NCBI GenBank assembly: GCA_017937705.1
Contig: JAGBDC010000030.1
Location: 102,590 to 142,752 of the forward strand
Length of the DNA: 40,163 bases
Direction: 5' to 3'
Source: Alphaproteobacteria bacterium
Lineage (GTDB): Bacteria > Pseudomonadota > Alphaproteobacteria > RF32 > CAG-239
Position 1 is the first letter of the stretch. The number at the start of each line of letters is the position of its first letter. The position numbers and the translations under genes are program-made. The notes below the pieces were generated by a model. That model was not told the DNA's origin. It worked only from the letters and a program-made list of their open reading frames with translations, and did no database searches. Below are positions 32,028 through 39,888 of this stretch, piece by piece.

Positions 32028-34163
32028 ATGACTGACAAATTAAGACTTTTGGCCTCTAAAATAGGTATCGCAACGGAATACAATGATGCCGGATTAAATG
32101 CAAAAACATATTATGTTGAAGATGATACAATACGTTTTTTTGCAAATGTTTTAGGCTATAAAGCAGATACTGAAGCAGATATAGAAAAATCACTTAAAAA
32201 GGTAGAAAGCAAATTTTGGCAGTCTGTTCTTGAAAGTGTATATGTTCGTGAACAAAAATCACTTAATTTTACTGCAGTAATTGAAACTTCATTAGTTGAA
32301 AGTGATTTTGCAATAAAACTTTATAATCAGCAAAGCTCAAGTTTTGAAAATGTTTCGTTTGTTGTAAATGTAACCGAGGAAACACACGGAAAATATACAA
32401 AACTTCTTATAGAAATTACTACTCCGCTTGCGATAGGTTATTATGACTTATATTTTTCAGTCGGTGAAAAAGAATATAAATCTGTTTTGGCTGTTGCCCC
32501 CGAACATTGTTACCAGCCAGAAGTTTTGGATGGTTCAAAATTATGGGGATATGCCCTGCAACTATATTCATTGCGAAGCAAACGTAATTGGGGGATAGGT
32601 GATTTTACCGATTTGGAATCTTTTATAAAACTTTGCGGTCAAAATGGAGCCGATGTGATAGGCTTAAATCCGATTAATGTTCCTAATCATTGTTTTCCTG
32701 AAGAAGCAAGCCCATACTTATCTACCAGTCGTTTGTTTTTAAATCCGATATATATTGATGTTGAAAAAGTACCGGAATTTAAGCCGGAAGATATTGAAAA
32801 TTATCGAGAAAAAATTGCTCAACTAAATACTTCGGAAACGATTCTGTATGGTGAGGTTTATCCTCTTAAAATGGCCTTTATGGAGAAGTTTTATCCACGT
32901 ATGCAAAAAAATGAAAAACGCAAAAAAGAATTTGAAGATTTTTGCAAAGAAAAAGGCCAAGAACTGGAAAATTTAGCCGCTTTCCAATGTTTGTACGAGC
33001 AAAAATGGCAAGACCATTGGGGCGGATGGAAAAGTTGGGAAAAAGAATTTTTGAAACCGACAACGGTCGCAATGAAAAAATATAAAACGGCTAATAAAGA
33101 ACGTATCGGATTTTTCAAATATCTTCAATTTGAGGCTTATCGTCAATTTAATTTAGTTGCTCAATCGATAAAAGAACAAGGGCTGAAAATTGGTATTTAT
33201 CGAGATTTGGCTGTCGGAGTAGGGCGAGACAGCGCAGAAGTTTGGGGCGATGAGGGAGCATATCTCAAATCATCGGGAGCAGGTGCTCCTCCCGACGCTT
33301 TTTTCCCAGCCGGACAAAAATGGAATTTAGGGGCTTTTCATCCGGTTGAGTTAAAAGAAAGAGCTTATCTACCATTTATAAAAATGTTGCGAGCCGCTGC
33401 CGAAAATGCCGGTGCATTGAGAATTGACCACGTAATGTGTTTAATGCGTTTGTTTGTAATTCCGGAAGCAGCAAACAAGCAAGGAACATATATTTATTAT
33501 AACTTTGATGATATGCTGAATATTGTTGCAATAGAAAGTCACTTAAACAAATGTATGATTGTCGGTGAAAGCATCGGTAATGTTCCCGACGGATTTTTAG
33601 AAAAAATTGAAAGTAAGAATATTTATTCTATGTCGATTTTGTGGTCAGAACGTTGGGATGCCGGTTGGGGAGATTTCAAACAACCGCATTTTTATCCGGA
33701 AAAAACATTTACCTCAATCGGAACTCATGACATGGCTCCGCTAAAAATGTGGTGGTTCGGATATGATATATCAACTTCTCGAGAACTCGGAATTATGACA
33801 AGTGATGAAGAAATGTATAATGCTTATCATAAAAGAGAGGCAGATCGATGGAAATTGTTAAAAGCCATGGATGAACAATCTGTTTGGCCGGAAGATAATT
33901 ATCGACATGGTGATTACATGTATGGTGAGGGTTATCCCGAAGGTTTAGAAGAAGCGGCTCATCGATATATGGCCAGAACAAATGCTAAAGTGTTTTTAGT
34001 TCAGCCGGAAGATGTTTTCCAAGTAGACAAATTGCAAAATCTTCCCGGAACGGATAGGGATAAACACCCGAATTGGCGTCGTAAGTTGCCGATTAATATC
34101 GAGGATATAGAGGACAATATTGCATATAAACGTAATTTATCGGCAGTAAAAAAAGAAAGATAA
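32028..34163 (+). CDS. malQ: 4-alpha-glucanotransferase (amylomaltase) MalQ
   Basis: This encodes 711 residues; GGAGAGG precedes the ATG. MalQ moves maltosyl or longer units between alpha-1,4 glucans and releases glucose. The N-terminal ~160 residues are the extra domain seen in the longer MalQ type. The GH77 core has GYALQLYSLRSKRNWGIGDF, IGLNPINV, the catalytic Asp in RIDHVMCLMR, the acid Glu in IVGESIGNVP, and SIGTHDMAPLKMW. It is the last gene of the glgBX-malQ operon and is followed by a terminator shared with the HAD gene. Together the three genes give branching, debranching and disproportionation of glycogen. Confidence 0.94.
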   Translation: MTDKLRLLASKIGIATEYNDAGLNAKTYYVEDDTIRFFANVLGYKADTEADIEKSLKKVESKFWQSVLESVYVREQKSLNFTAVIETSLVESDFAIKLYNQQSSSFENVSFVVNVTEETHGKYTKLLIEITTPLAIGYYDLYFSVGEKEYKSVLAVAPEHCYQPEVLDGSKLWGYALQLYSLRSKRNWGIGDFTDLESFIKLCGQNGADVIGLNPINVPNHCFPEEASPYLSTSRLFLNPIYIDVEKVPEFKPEDIENYREKIAQLNTSETILYGEVYPLKMAFMEKFYPRMQKNEKRKKEFEDFCKEKGQELENLAAFQCLYEQKWQDHWGGWKSWEKEFLKPTTVAMKKYKTANKERIGFFKYLQFEAYRQFNLVAQSIKEQGLKIGIYRDLAVGVGRDSAEVWGDEGAYLKSSGAGAPPDAFFPAGQKWNLGAFHPVELKERAYLPFIKMLRAAAENAGALRIDHVMCLMRLFVIPEAANKQGTYIYYNFDDMLNIVAIESHLNKCMIVGESIGNVPDGFLEKIESKNIYSMSILWSERWDAGWGDFKQPHFYPEKTFTSIGTHDMAPLKMWWFGYDISTSRELGIMTSDEEMYNAYHKREADRWKLLKAMDEQSVWPEDNYRHGDYMYGEGYPEGLEEAAHRYMARTNAKVFLVQPEDVFQVDKLQNLPGTDRDKHPNWRRKLPINIEDIEDNIAYKRNLSAVKKER

Positions 34164-34166
34164 AAG

Positions 34167-34199
34167 AAAGAAGGGGATGTCTTTGACTTCCCCTTCTTT
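34167..34199. terminator. Terminator after malQ and the HAD gene
   Basis: AAAGAAGGGGA (34167-34177) pairs with TCCCCTTCTTT (about 34189-34199). It is followed by TTTTTA on the plus strand, and on the minus strand by TCTTTCTTTTAT, so both convergent genes can use it. Confidence 0.75.
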
Positions 34200-34871
34200 T
34201 TACAGCTGAGAATATATCTCATCCCAAACCTGCTCATCATAAGATGTGAACACCTTAACTTCGTCAGGAAACACTCTTTTAGCACGATTTTCGAAATCAA
34301 ACGCCAAAAAGATAGTTCCTTCATAAGCCATTGTTGCTCGATATTCTGACATGGCATCACCCATCGCCAAAATACGATATCCCGGATATTTATCCAAGAT
34401 ATTCTTGATGTTTTCTTCTTTAGTCTTTGGTGCACCCAAAATACCTTCGAAAACATCACCGAGACCATGGTGTTCAAGACCTGCCTGAACAAGATTGGGT
34501 TCCATTCCTGTAAGAATGAACATTGGACAGCCCATCGCCTTCAGGTCACGATAGAACTTTTCAGCTCCGTCATAAACCTTTCTTCCTACATACTCTTCCT
34601 TGATGAATTCGTTGAGACGTTCGGTAACTGCTTGTCCCTCATCTAAAGTGATGATTCGAGCATAAACAACCTTAGCAATCTCTACGAAAATTTCAGCCAT
34701 TGGACGACCATGCATCTTGCGATGAAGCTCAGTCGGCAAAACGTCAAAATTGACAGCTTTACCAAACTCAACATTACAGAACTCATTAAGACAGTCGTCT
34801 TTTACTGAGTTCGTGTCACGAATTGTTCCGTCGTTATCGGCGAGAACAATAAAACCCTTAATTTCCTCCAT
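34200..34871 (-). CDS. HAD-superfamily hydrolase
   Basis: This encodes 223 residues. Motif I is LADNDGTIRDT with the nucleophile and acid/base Asp12 and Asp14. Motif II is ILTGM, motif III includes Lys in GAPKTKEEN, and motif IV reads MGDAMSE, where the second acidic residue is Glu. An alpha-helical cap (residues ~20-95) sits between motif I and II, the C1 arrangement of phosphoglycolate-phosphatase-like enzymes. The substrate is not known. The codon choice looks slightly richer in C-ending codons than neighbouring genes, which could mean recent acquisition. It lies alone between malQ and the tRNA-Glu locus and converges with malQ. Confidence 0.82.
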   Translation of the reverse strand: MEEIKGFIVLADNDGTIRDTNSVKDDCLNEFCNVEFGKAVNFDVLPTELHRKMHGRPMAEIFVEIAKVVYARIITLDEGQAVTERLNEFIKEEYVGRKVYDGAEKFYRDLKAMGCPMFILTGMEPNLVQAGLEHHGLGDVFEGILGAPKTKEENIKNILDKYPGYRILAMGDAMSEYRATMAYEGTIFLAFDFENRAKRVFPDEVKVFTSYDEQVWDEIYSQL

Positions 34872-34988
34872 AGTAATAATGTTAAGTGTACATAGTATAT
34901 CAAATTTTAGACAAAAAGCAATATTTTTTTGTTAGTCGTTGTAATTACTAAAAAAAATAAAAAATATTAAAAATATTAAAAAAAATGC

Positions 34989-35017
34989 TTGACCTAATAT
35001 ATTTTTATATGTATATA
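34989..35017 (+). promoter_or_regulatory. Promoter of tRNA-Glu
   Basis: TTGACC (34989-34994), a 17-base spacer, then TATATA (35012-35017); TATACT at 35014-35019 is an alternative -10. The tRNA begins ~20 bases downstream. Confidence 0.6.
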
Positions 35018-35036
35018 CTAACCCAGTCATAACGAT

Positions 35037-35111
35037 GGTCCCATCGTCTAATGGTTAGGACATCACCCTTTCACGGTGGTAATATGGGTTCGAATCCCGT
35101 TGGGATCACCA
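35037..35111 (+). tRNA. tRNA-Glu, anticodon TTC
   Basis: The acceptor stem GGTCCCA pairs with TGGGATC (one G-U). The anticodon loop is in CACCC-TTTCAC-GGTG with anticodon TTC (reads GAA/GAG). The T-arm has GGGTTCGAATCCC, and ACCA is encoded at 35108-35111. A terminator follows immediately. The last bases of the tRNA are also the first bases of the 189-bp tandem repeat. Confidence 0.95.
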
Positions 35112-35492
35112 ATACAGAAAACCTCTCCTTGTGAGAGGTTTTTTGTATTGGTAATGGTAACAACAGGGATTTGAACCCATAGAAATGGGTTCGACTACAA
35201 GCGAAAGGCGGGTGAAGAACGCCGGTCAGCGTAAGCCGATGAGCGCAGAGGAACAAGCATTGCGCAAGCAATGTCGCGGACAATCCCGTTGGGATCACCA
35301 ATACAAAAAACCTCTCCTTGTGAGAGGTTTTTTGTATTGGTAATGGTAACAACAGAGATTTGAACCCATAGAAATGGGTTCGACTACAAGTGAAAGGCGG
35401 GTGAAGAACGCCGGTCAGCGTAAGCTGATGAGCGCAGAGGAACAAGCATTGCGCAAGCAATGTCGCGGACAATCCCGTTGGGATTACCAATA
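35093..35492 (+). repeat. 189-bp tandem repeat seeded by the tRNA-Glu 3' end
   Basis: Two full direct copies, 35093-35281 and 35282-35470, and the first ~22 bases of a third (35471-35492). Each starts with the tRNA-Glu 3' sequence AATCCCGTTGGGATCACCA and contains the terminator hairpin. About four bases differ between copies. Further hairpins follow: GAACCCAT-AGAA-ATGGGTTC, GGCG-N9-CGCC, TCAGC-GTAA-GCTGA (perfect in copy 2, one mismatch in copy 1) and CATTGC-GCAA-GCAATG. The middle is clearly more GC rich than its surroundings. On the minus strand the start of the element reads GGGTTCAAATCCC...ACCA, a second T-arm in inverted orientation. This accounts for the open minus-strand frame here (period = 63 codons), which I do not consider a gene. 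No gene is seen between 35112 and 35712. Confidence 0.85.
35109..35151 (+). terminator. Long terminator hairpin after tRNA-Glu, first repeat copy
   Basis: A 19-bp stem with one G-U pair: 35109-35127 pairs with 35133-35151 around CTTGT. The inner part, AAAACCTCTC with GAGAGGTTTT, is a normal terminator. The outer part, CCAATACA with TGTATTGG, begins inside the tRNA CCA end. An identical hairpin, apart from one base, recurs at 35298-35340. Confidence 0.85.
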
Positions 35493-35497
35493 CAAAC

Positions 35498-35526
35498 AAC
35501 AGCCTGCAAAATGGCTGTTTTTTCTT
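35498..35526 (+). terminator. Terminator ending the tRNA-Glu repeat array
   Basis: AACAGCC (35498-35504) pairs with GGCTGTT (35513-35519) and is followed by TTTTTCTTTT. It replaces the repeat's own hairpin where the third copy breaks off. Confidence 0.75.
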
Positions 35527-35712
35527 TTTAAATCAAGTGCTTATATGAGTTCGGATGTTGTGTTTTCAAAAACAGGCATTTGGGGAAATTTTACGAACCG
35601 GTTTCGGCAAGTATGTAATAAAATTAAGCTGCTAATCTTTCTTTATTCTTATTGATTTCATTTTGAGTTTACTTTAGTATACCAGTAAGAAATTATCTGA
35701 AAGGAATAAATT

Positions 35713-36363
35713 ATGAATAACACAAAACAACGCTCTCCTTTGCATTTATTGTGGTTAGATAAGTATGAAAAAGCATTATCTGCAATGGATCAAGCAACAA
35801 AATCCGGTAAAGGTATTTTGATTGAAGTTGCAGCACAGCATCCATTAAAGGAAGGAATGTATCCGGCCGAAGAATTTCAGGCGAGATTAGATTTAGCTTT
35901 GAAAATATATAATGAATTGGAAAATAAAAAAGATATTAAGTTTTATATTCCCGGTTCCAAACATCAAGAAAACGGGAAGGCTGATTTGGTGTCTCTGTCG
36001 GAGGCAGGTAAAAACTATCTTATCAGTAAAGGAATACCTCAAAATAATATTTTTGCTGATGATGCAAATTATGAAATTATGGGTGAAAAAGGTGTTTATA
36101 ATTCAACTGATGAGTGTTATGTTTCGTGCAAGTTATTTGAAAAATATAATTTTAAGGAATTGCATTTAGTTTGCTCACCAAATCAGATGATGCGTAAAAT
36201 GCTCTGCTATATAAGTTTTGGATATTTTCCACATATTCATACAGCTTCGTGTGATAAGATGTATCACAATCCAATCAATGAGATTTTTGAATGTATTCCA
36301 AAAGTTATAGAAAATAATCAGCAGGCTCAAGATGAAATAAGAAATGCTCGCCGAGTGAGTTAG
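35713..36363 (+). CDS. DUF218 (YdcF/SanA-like) protein
   Basis: This encodes 216 residues with AAGGAA upstream of the ATG. It resembles the DUF218 family: a strand-helix start (GKGILIEVAAQHP), the segment SEAGKNYLISKGIPQNNIFA, then YNSTDECYVSCKLFEKYNF, and LHLVCSPNQMMRKMLCY. These match the 'SEAxxMxxYLxxxGVPxxxIxxExxSxNTxEN' and 'VTSxxHxxRAxxxF' signatures in weakened form. Other DUF218 members are membrane anchored and linked to envelope functions, but this one has no anchor and may be cytosolic. It is a single gene followed by a strong terminator. Confidence 0.65.
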   Translation: MNNTKQRSPLHLLWLDKYEKALSAMDQATKSGKGILIEVAAQHPLKEGMYPAEEFQARLDLALKIYNELENKKDIKFYIPGSKHQENGKADLVSLSEAGKNYLISKGIPQNNIFADDANYEIMGEKGVYNSTDECYVSCKLFEKYNFKELHLVCSPNQMMRKMLCYISFGYFPHIHTASCDKMYHNPINEIFECIPKVIENNQQAQDEIRNARRVS

Positions 36364-36402
36364 CTTTAGCTCGTAAATTGCGAGGTTAGCATAACCAATT
36401 TG

Positions 36403-36432
36403 AAAGCCTCTCTTTACGAGAGGCTTTTTTTG
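36403..36432 (+). terminator. Intrinsic terminator
   Basis: AAAGCCTCTC pairs with GAGAGGCTTT around TTTAC and runs into TTTTTTT. Confidence 0.9.
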
Positions 36433-36530
36433 TGCTAATCAATTTTTGTAATAATCAATTTTGTATTAATTAACAATTTGTACAAATTTGATTTAAGGCA
36501 ATGGGATAGCAACAAACAAAAGTAAAAAAT

Positions 36531-37055
36531 ATGTTAGGCTTACATAAAGATAAGGTTAGTTTAGTTTCTCACAGTTCAAATTGGCATACTGAATTTGAGC
36601 AAGAAAAAGAGAAACTTCAAACAATATTAGGAAATATTGCATTGGCTATTGAGCATATCGGCAGCACCTCCATCCCAGGATTGAGTGCTAAGCCGATTTT
36701 AGACATTGCGGTAGCGGTAGAGAATATTGAAGCATTAAAATCTGTTATTCCTATTTTGACGGAAGCAGAGTATGATATTTTAGATTCAATCGAAACAAAA
36801 GGTGAAGTTCTTGCCAGAAAAGGAACACCCGATAATAGAACTCATTATATTCATGTAGAAATATTTGGGGACACATATTGGAATAATCACATTATGTTCA
36901 GAGATTTTCTGTTAAAACATAAGGAATATATTGAAGAATATGAGAGGTTAAAAAAAGACTTAGCAAAGCAGTACAGTGACGACCGAAAAAAATACACCGC
37001 TGCTAAAAATGAATTTATTCAAAATGTATTAAAACTAGCACAAAAAGATGAATAA
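36531..37055 (+). CDS. GrpB-family (UPF0157) nucleotidyltransferase-fold protein
   Basis: This encodes 174 residues, the family's usual length. The signature EHIGSTSIPGLSAKPILDIA at residues 41-60 is diagnostic: the GST...LSAKPILDI segment corresponds to the GS and Asp region of minimal nucleotidyltransferases. Later HYIHVEIFGDTYWNNHIMFR and YTAAKNEFI also fit. The family's biochemical role is poorly defined; some members are fused to dephospho-CoA kinase. No strong ribosome-binding site is visible before ATG 36531. Its stop is directly adjacent, base to base, to the stop of the convergent phosphoesterase gene, without a terminator. Confidence 0.87.
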   Translation: MLGLHKDKVSLVSHSSNWHTEFEQEKEKLQTILGNIALAIEHIGSTSIPGLSAKPILDIAVAVENIEALKSVIPILTEAEYDILDSIETKGEVLARKGTPDNRTHYIHVEIFGDTYWNNHIMFRDFLLKHKEYIEEYERLKKDLAKQYSDDRKKYTAAKNEFIQNVLKLAQKDE

Positions 37056-37859
37056 TTATCGTATTGATACGACTACAATTTCCGGCAAGTTATTAAAGCG
37101 TACAGGAATAACACTGCTTCCTAAACCTGAGGAAACAATCATTGTTTTATCATTTTTATCAAAACGTCCGTAAGTATATTTTCTTCCGCTATTCGTATTT
37201 ATCGCCAATGCACCTAAAAACGGCAAAACAATCTGTCCGCCATGTGTATGTCCGGCAAAAGCAATATCGAAATTTTCATCTAACGCGTCAAATACATCAG
37301 GCGAATGCGTAACAAAAATGACAGGAGCATGAATTTCTTCAAATGCTTTTTTTACATCAGGCTTGTCTGTATCATAATCACTTACACCGGCGACATAAAC
37401 TTCCTTATTTTGCAAATTTAATTTGATGTTACGATTGTTTAAGACAGGGATTGAAGCATTTATGAAAGCTTTAATAATATCATTTTTTCCGTAATATATA
37501 TCATGATTACCTAAAACAGCTACTTTGGGTGCTTTAATATTTCGTATAACCTCAATAATTTTTTGAGGAGCCATGGTAGATGTTTTGCTGTGGCGATTTA
37601 CATAATCTCCGCCTAAAATAACCAAATCCGGATTTTGTTCATTTATTGTGTTGACTATTTTTTGTAATCTCCATTTTTCCCATTTATACGGTGCAATATG
37701 AAAATCTGAAGCAAATACTATTTTTAGTCCCGAAAGTTGTTGATTCGTTATATCATAAGACGTTATCTTGAGAGAATACGGTTCATAGATAACGGCCTCT
37801 GTAAACAGTATTACTCCCAAAATAACGATATATTTTATCAGACTTTTAATTTTGTTCAT
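37056..37859 (-). CDS. Membrane-anchored metallophosphoesterase (YkuE/YaeI-like)
   Basis: This encodes 267 residues. An N-terminal hydrophobic helix (IKYIVILGVILFTEAVIY) anchors it in the inner membrane. The calcineurin-like motifs are complete: VFASDFHIAP (D-x-H), LGGDYVNR (GDxx), VLGNHDIYYG (GNHD), FVTHSPDVF (H), and FAGHTHGGQI (GHxH). Such proteins bind two metals and hydrolyse phosphodi- or monoesters; YaeI/YkuE-like members are often linked to lipid or envelope substrates, not confirmed here. It starts one base after the aspC stop, so it is the third gene of the mdh-aspC operon. Confidence 0.87.
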   Translation of the reverse strand: MNKIKSLIKYIVILGVILFTEAVIYEPYSLKITSYDITNQQLSGLKIVFASDFHIAPYKWEKWRLQKIVNTINEQNPDLVILGGDYVNRHSKTSTMAPQKIIEVIRNIKAPKVAVLGNHDIYYGKNDIIKAFINASIPVLNNRNIKLNLQNKEVYVAGVSDYDTDKPDVKKAFEEIHAPVIFVTHSPDVFDALDENFDIAFAGHTHGGQIVLPFLGALAINTNSGRKYTYGRFDKNDKTMIVSSGLGSSVIPVRFNNLPEIVVVSIR

Positions 37860-37860
37860 T

Positions 37861-39039
37861 TTATAAATCTTGGCAAAATTCCTTAAGTCGTTTTATTGCT
37901 TCAATTATTTGTTCTTCCGAACAAGCGTAGCTCAAGCGCACATATTCCGGAGCTCCGAAAGATTCGCAAGGAATAACGGTTAACAATTTTTGTTCCAACA
38001 ATTCTTGAGCAAAATCTTTTGCCGTTTTTCCGGTTTTTGCAATATTACACATTACATAAAAAGCGCCTTGCGGTTCAATGAAATCGATTTGCGGAATATC
38101 TTTCAACAATTTACACAACAATTCTCTGCGACGAGCAAAAGTTTTAACCATATTTTCAACTTCTGCATCTGCCTTTCCTTGTAGGGCATCGACAGCGGCA
38201 TATTGAACAAAAGTTGTAGCATTACTTGTTGCATGGCTTTGTAAAGCCGAGATTCTCTTAGCCAACCACAAAGGCGCCACCAAATATCCCAATCTCCAAC
38301 CGGTCATTGCATAAGCTTTTGAAAAACCGTTGATTGTAATGGTTAAATCGGCAATTTTATCATTTAGCGAAGCAATACTGATATGCTTTATATTTTCATC
38401 ATAAATCAGTTTTTCGTATATTTCATCAGACAAAACCATAATATTATGCTTAACCGCCAAATCGGCAATCATTTGTAAAGTTTCTTTAGAATATACCGCA
38501 CCGGTAGGATTGCTTGGCGAATTAACGATAATCAATTTAGTGTTCGGGGTTATAGCTTTTTCTAAATCTTCTTTTGTAGGAGCAAAATTATTTTCGGCTT
38601 TAGTATTAACCACCACTGTTTTTGCGCCGGAAGCCTTTATCATTTCAGGATATGACAACCAATATGGAGCCAAAACAATAACCTCATCACCCGCACCGCA
38701 AAGAGCGGTAATTGTTTCAAACAAAGCGAGCTTTGCACCGGTTGTCACAATAACATTATTTGCGGTGGTTTTTACTCCGTTTTCGGCCATTTTTTTAACA
38801 ATTTCATCTTTTAATTCCGGCAAACCGCTTGAAGCGATATAGCGAACTTTTCCCTCATTTAAGGCTTTGATAGCTGCATTTTTAATTGCTTGCGGAGTGT
38901 CAAAATCGGGTTCTCCTACCGACATAGAATATACATCTAATCCTTGTTTTTTCAGTTCTTTAGCACGAGCGGCCAGAGATAAAGTAACTGACGGCGACAA
39001 TGTACCCAACGGGCTGAAATTATTTTGCAAATTTTCCAT
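37861..39039 (-). CDS. aspC: Aspartate aminotransferase (class I, PLP dependent)
   Basis: This encodes 392 residues, with TAGGAG 6 bases before the start. It belongs to the Ib-type aspartate aminotransferases common in alphaproteobacteria: start LSPSVTLSLAARAKELKKQG, then YSMSVGEPDFDTPQ, VIVTTGAKLALF, VLAPYWLSYPEM, NSPSNPTGAVY, LSDEIYEKLIYD, and the PLP-lysine region GFSKAYAMTGWRLGY. The C-terminal Arg in EYVRLSYACS binds the substrate carboxylate. It transfers the amino group between aspartate and glutamate in the cytosol. It begins nine bases after the mdh-like gene, whose product could supply oxaloacetate. Confidence 0.93.
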   Translation of the reverse strand: MENLQNNFSPLGTLSPSVTLSLAARAKELKKQGLDVYSMSVGEPDFDTPQAIKNAAIKALNEGKVRYIASSGLPELKDEIVKKMAENGVKTTANNVIVTTGAKLALFETITALCGAGDEVIVLAPYWLSYPEMIKASGAKTVVVNTKAENNFAPTKEDLEKAITPNTKLIIVNSPSNPTGAVYSKETLQMIADLAVKHNIMVLSDEIYEKLIYDENIKHISIASLNDKIADLTITINGFSKAYAMTGWRLGYLVAPLWLAKRISALQSHATSNATTFVQYAAVDALQGKADAEVENMVKTFARRRELLCKLLKDIPQIDFIEPQGAFYVMCNIAKTGKTAKDFAQELLEQKLLTVIPCESFGAPEYVRLSYACSEEQIIEAIKRLKEFCQDL

Positions 39040-39048
39040 TTTCTACTC

Positions 39049-39870
39049 CTATTTATAAGGGAAAGTTTGAACAATACCTTGTTTTGCGATAGTGCAAAGC
39101 ATACTCAAAGCTTTTTCTTCGTTTTCATCAGGCACCGAAACGGCATATTTCATCGGTTTATCGGTCAAAACGGCAGTTGCCAAAGCACAAACTGTAGTTG
39201 CAATTCCATAATATGTTTTGCCTTTTCCTTCAATAATTGTCATTCCTGCACGTTTAACTGCTTCGGCAAGTTCTTGTTTTTCTTCATCCGAAAAATCGAC
39301 AGGTTTTCCATCGATAGTCACTTCATTCCACAACACAATTTGCTCATCGCCATGTTCTCCGACCACCGGAGCATTAATGGCAGATGCCGGCTTATTAAAT
39401 CTTTCGGCCAAAAGGGCGACCATGCGAGAAGTGTCGAGTGTGCAACCGGTACCAAAAACTCTTCCTTTAGGCATTTGCAAAAATTTTGCCGCATGGTTAG
39501 CCAACACATCAACCGGATTGGACACGACAATAACGACAGCATTGGTATTTGTATTTTTGATTTCGTTGCAAATACTCTCCATAATTTTAGAGTTTTTCAT
39601 CAACAAATCGTTACGGCTCTCTCCAACTTTACGAGCAACACCGGCCGTAATCACGATAACATCGCTATTTTTACAATCGTCATAAGTTCCTTTTTTTACG
39701 ACAGTTTTGCTAATTTCGGGAAAACCATGACGAATATCCCAAACTTCGGCATTTGAGCGTTTATCATCAATATCAATTAGAGCGATTTCGTCGGCAATTT
39801 CCTTAAGCATCATAGAATAAACTGAGGTTGCTCCGACCAAACCGGCACCGATTACACTAATTTTTTTCAT
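39049..39870 (-). CDS. Malate/lactate dehydrogenase family, probably malate dehydrogenase, C-terminally short
   Basis: This encodes 273 residues, compared with ~310-320 for the family. The start has AAGGA upstream. NAD binding is shown by VIGAGLVGATSVYS and IALIDIDD. Catalytic residues are Arg86 (109 in LDH numbering), Asp146 and Arg149 (168, 171) in GTGCTLDTSR, and His173 (195) in GEHGDE. The substrate-specificity position (102 in LDH) is Arg80 in AGVARKVGESR; Arg there marks malate dehydrogenases, while lactate dehydrogenases have Gln. So malate/oxaloacetate is predicted, although GTGCTLDTSR resembles the LDH-like subgroup. The usual final ~30 residues, including the C-terminal helix, appear to be missing; no frameshift is seen, and the stop overlaps the aspC ribosome-binding site. 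First gene of the mdh-aspC-phosphoesterase operon. Confidence 0.8.
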   Translation of the reverse strand: MKKISVIGAGLVGATSVYSMMLKEIADEIALIDIDDKRSNAEVWDIRHGFPEISKTVVKKGTYDDCKNSDVIVITAGVARKVGESRNDLLMKNSKIMESICNEIKNTNTNAVVIVVSNPVDVLANHAAKFLQMPKGRVFGTGCTLDTSRMVALLAERFNKPASAINAPVVGEHGDEQIVLWNEVTIDGKPVDFSDEEKQELAEAVKRAGMTIIEGKGKTYYGIATTVCALATAVLTDKPMKYAVSVPDENEEKALSMLCTIAKQGIVQTFPYK

Positions 39871-39888
39871 CTCAATATCCTTTCTATA

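Noticed and set aside
35071..35499. 142-residue minus-strand reading frame with an internal peptide repeat
   Set aside because: It is the reverse complement of the tRNA-Glu 3' part and the 189-bp repeat; 189 is divisible by three, so the frame stays open by repetition. It begins and ends without gene signals.
35374..35655. 93-residue plus-strand frame in the repeat region
   Set aside because: It runs through the second repeat copy and a terminator into unrelated DNA, with no ribosome-binding site.
39040..39052. Frameshift ending the mdh-like gene early
   Set aside because: The stop overlaps the aspC ribosome-binding site, and the next bases in other frames do not restore a recognisable C-terminus within the nine-base gap.
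39049..39870. L-lactate dehydrogenase call
   Set aside because: The specificity position has Arg instead of Gln, which favours malate dehydrogenase; kept as a family-level call.
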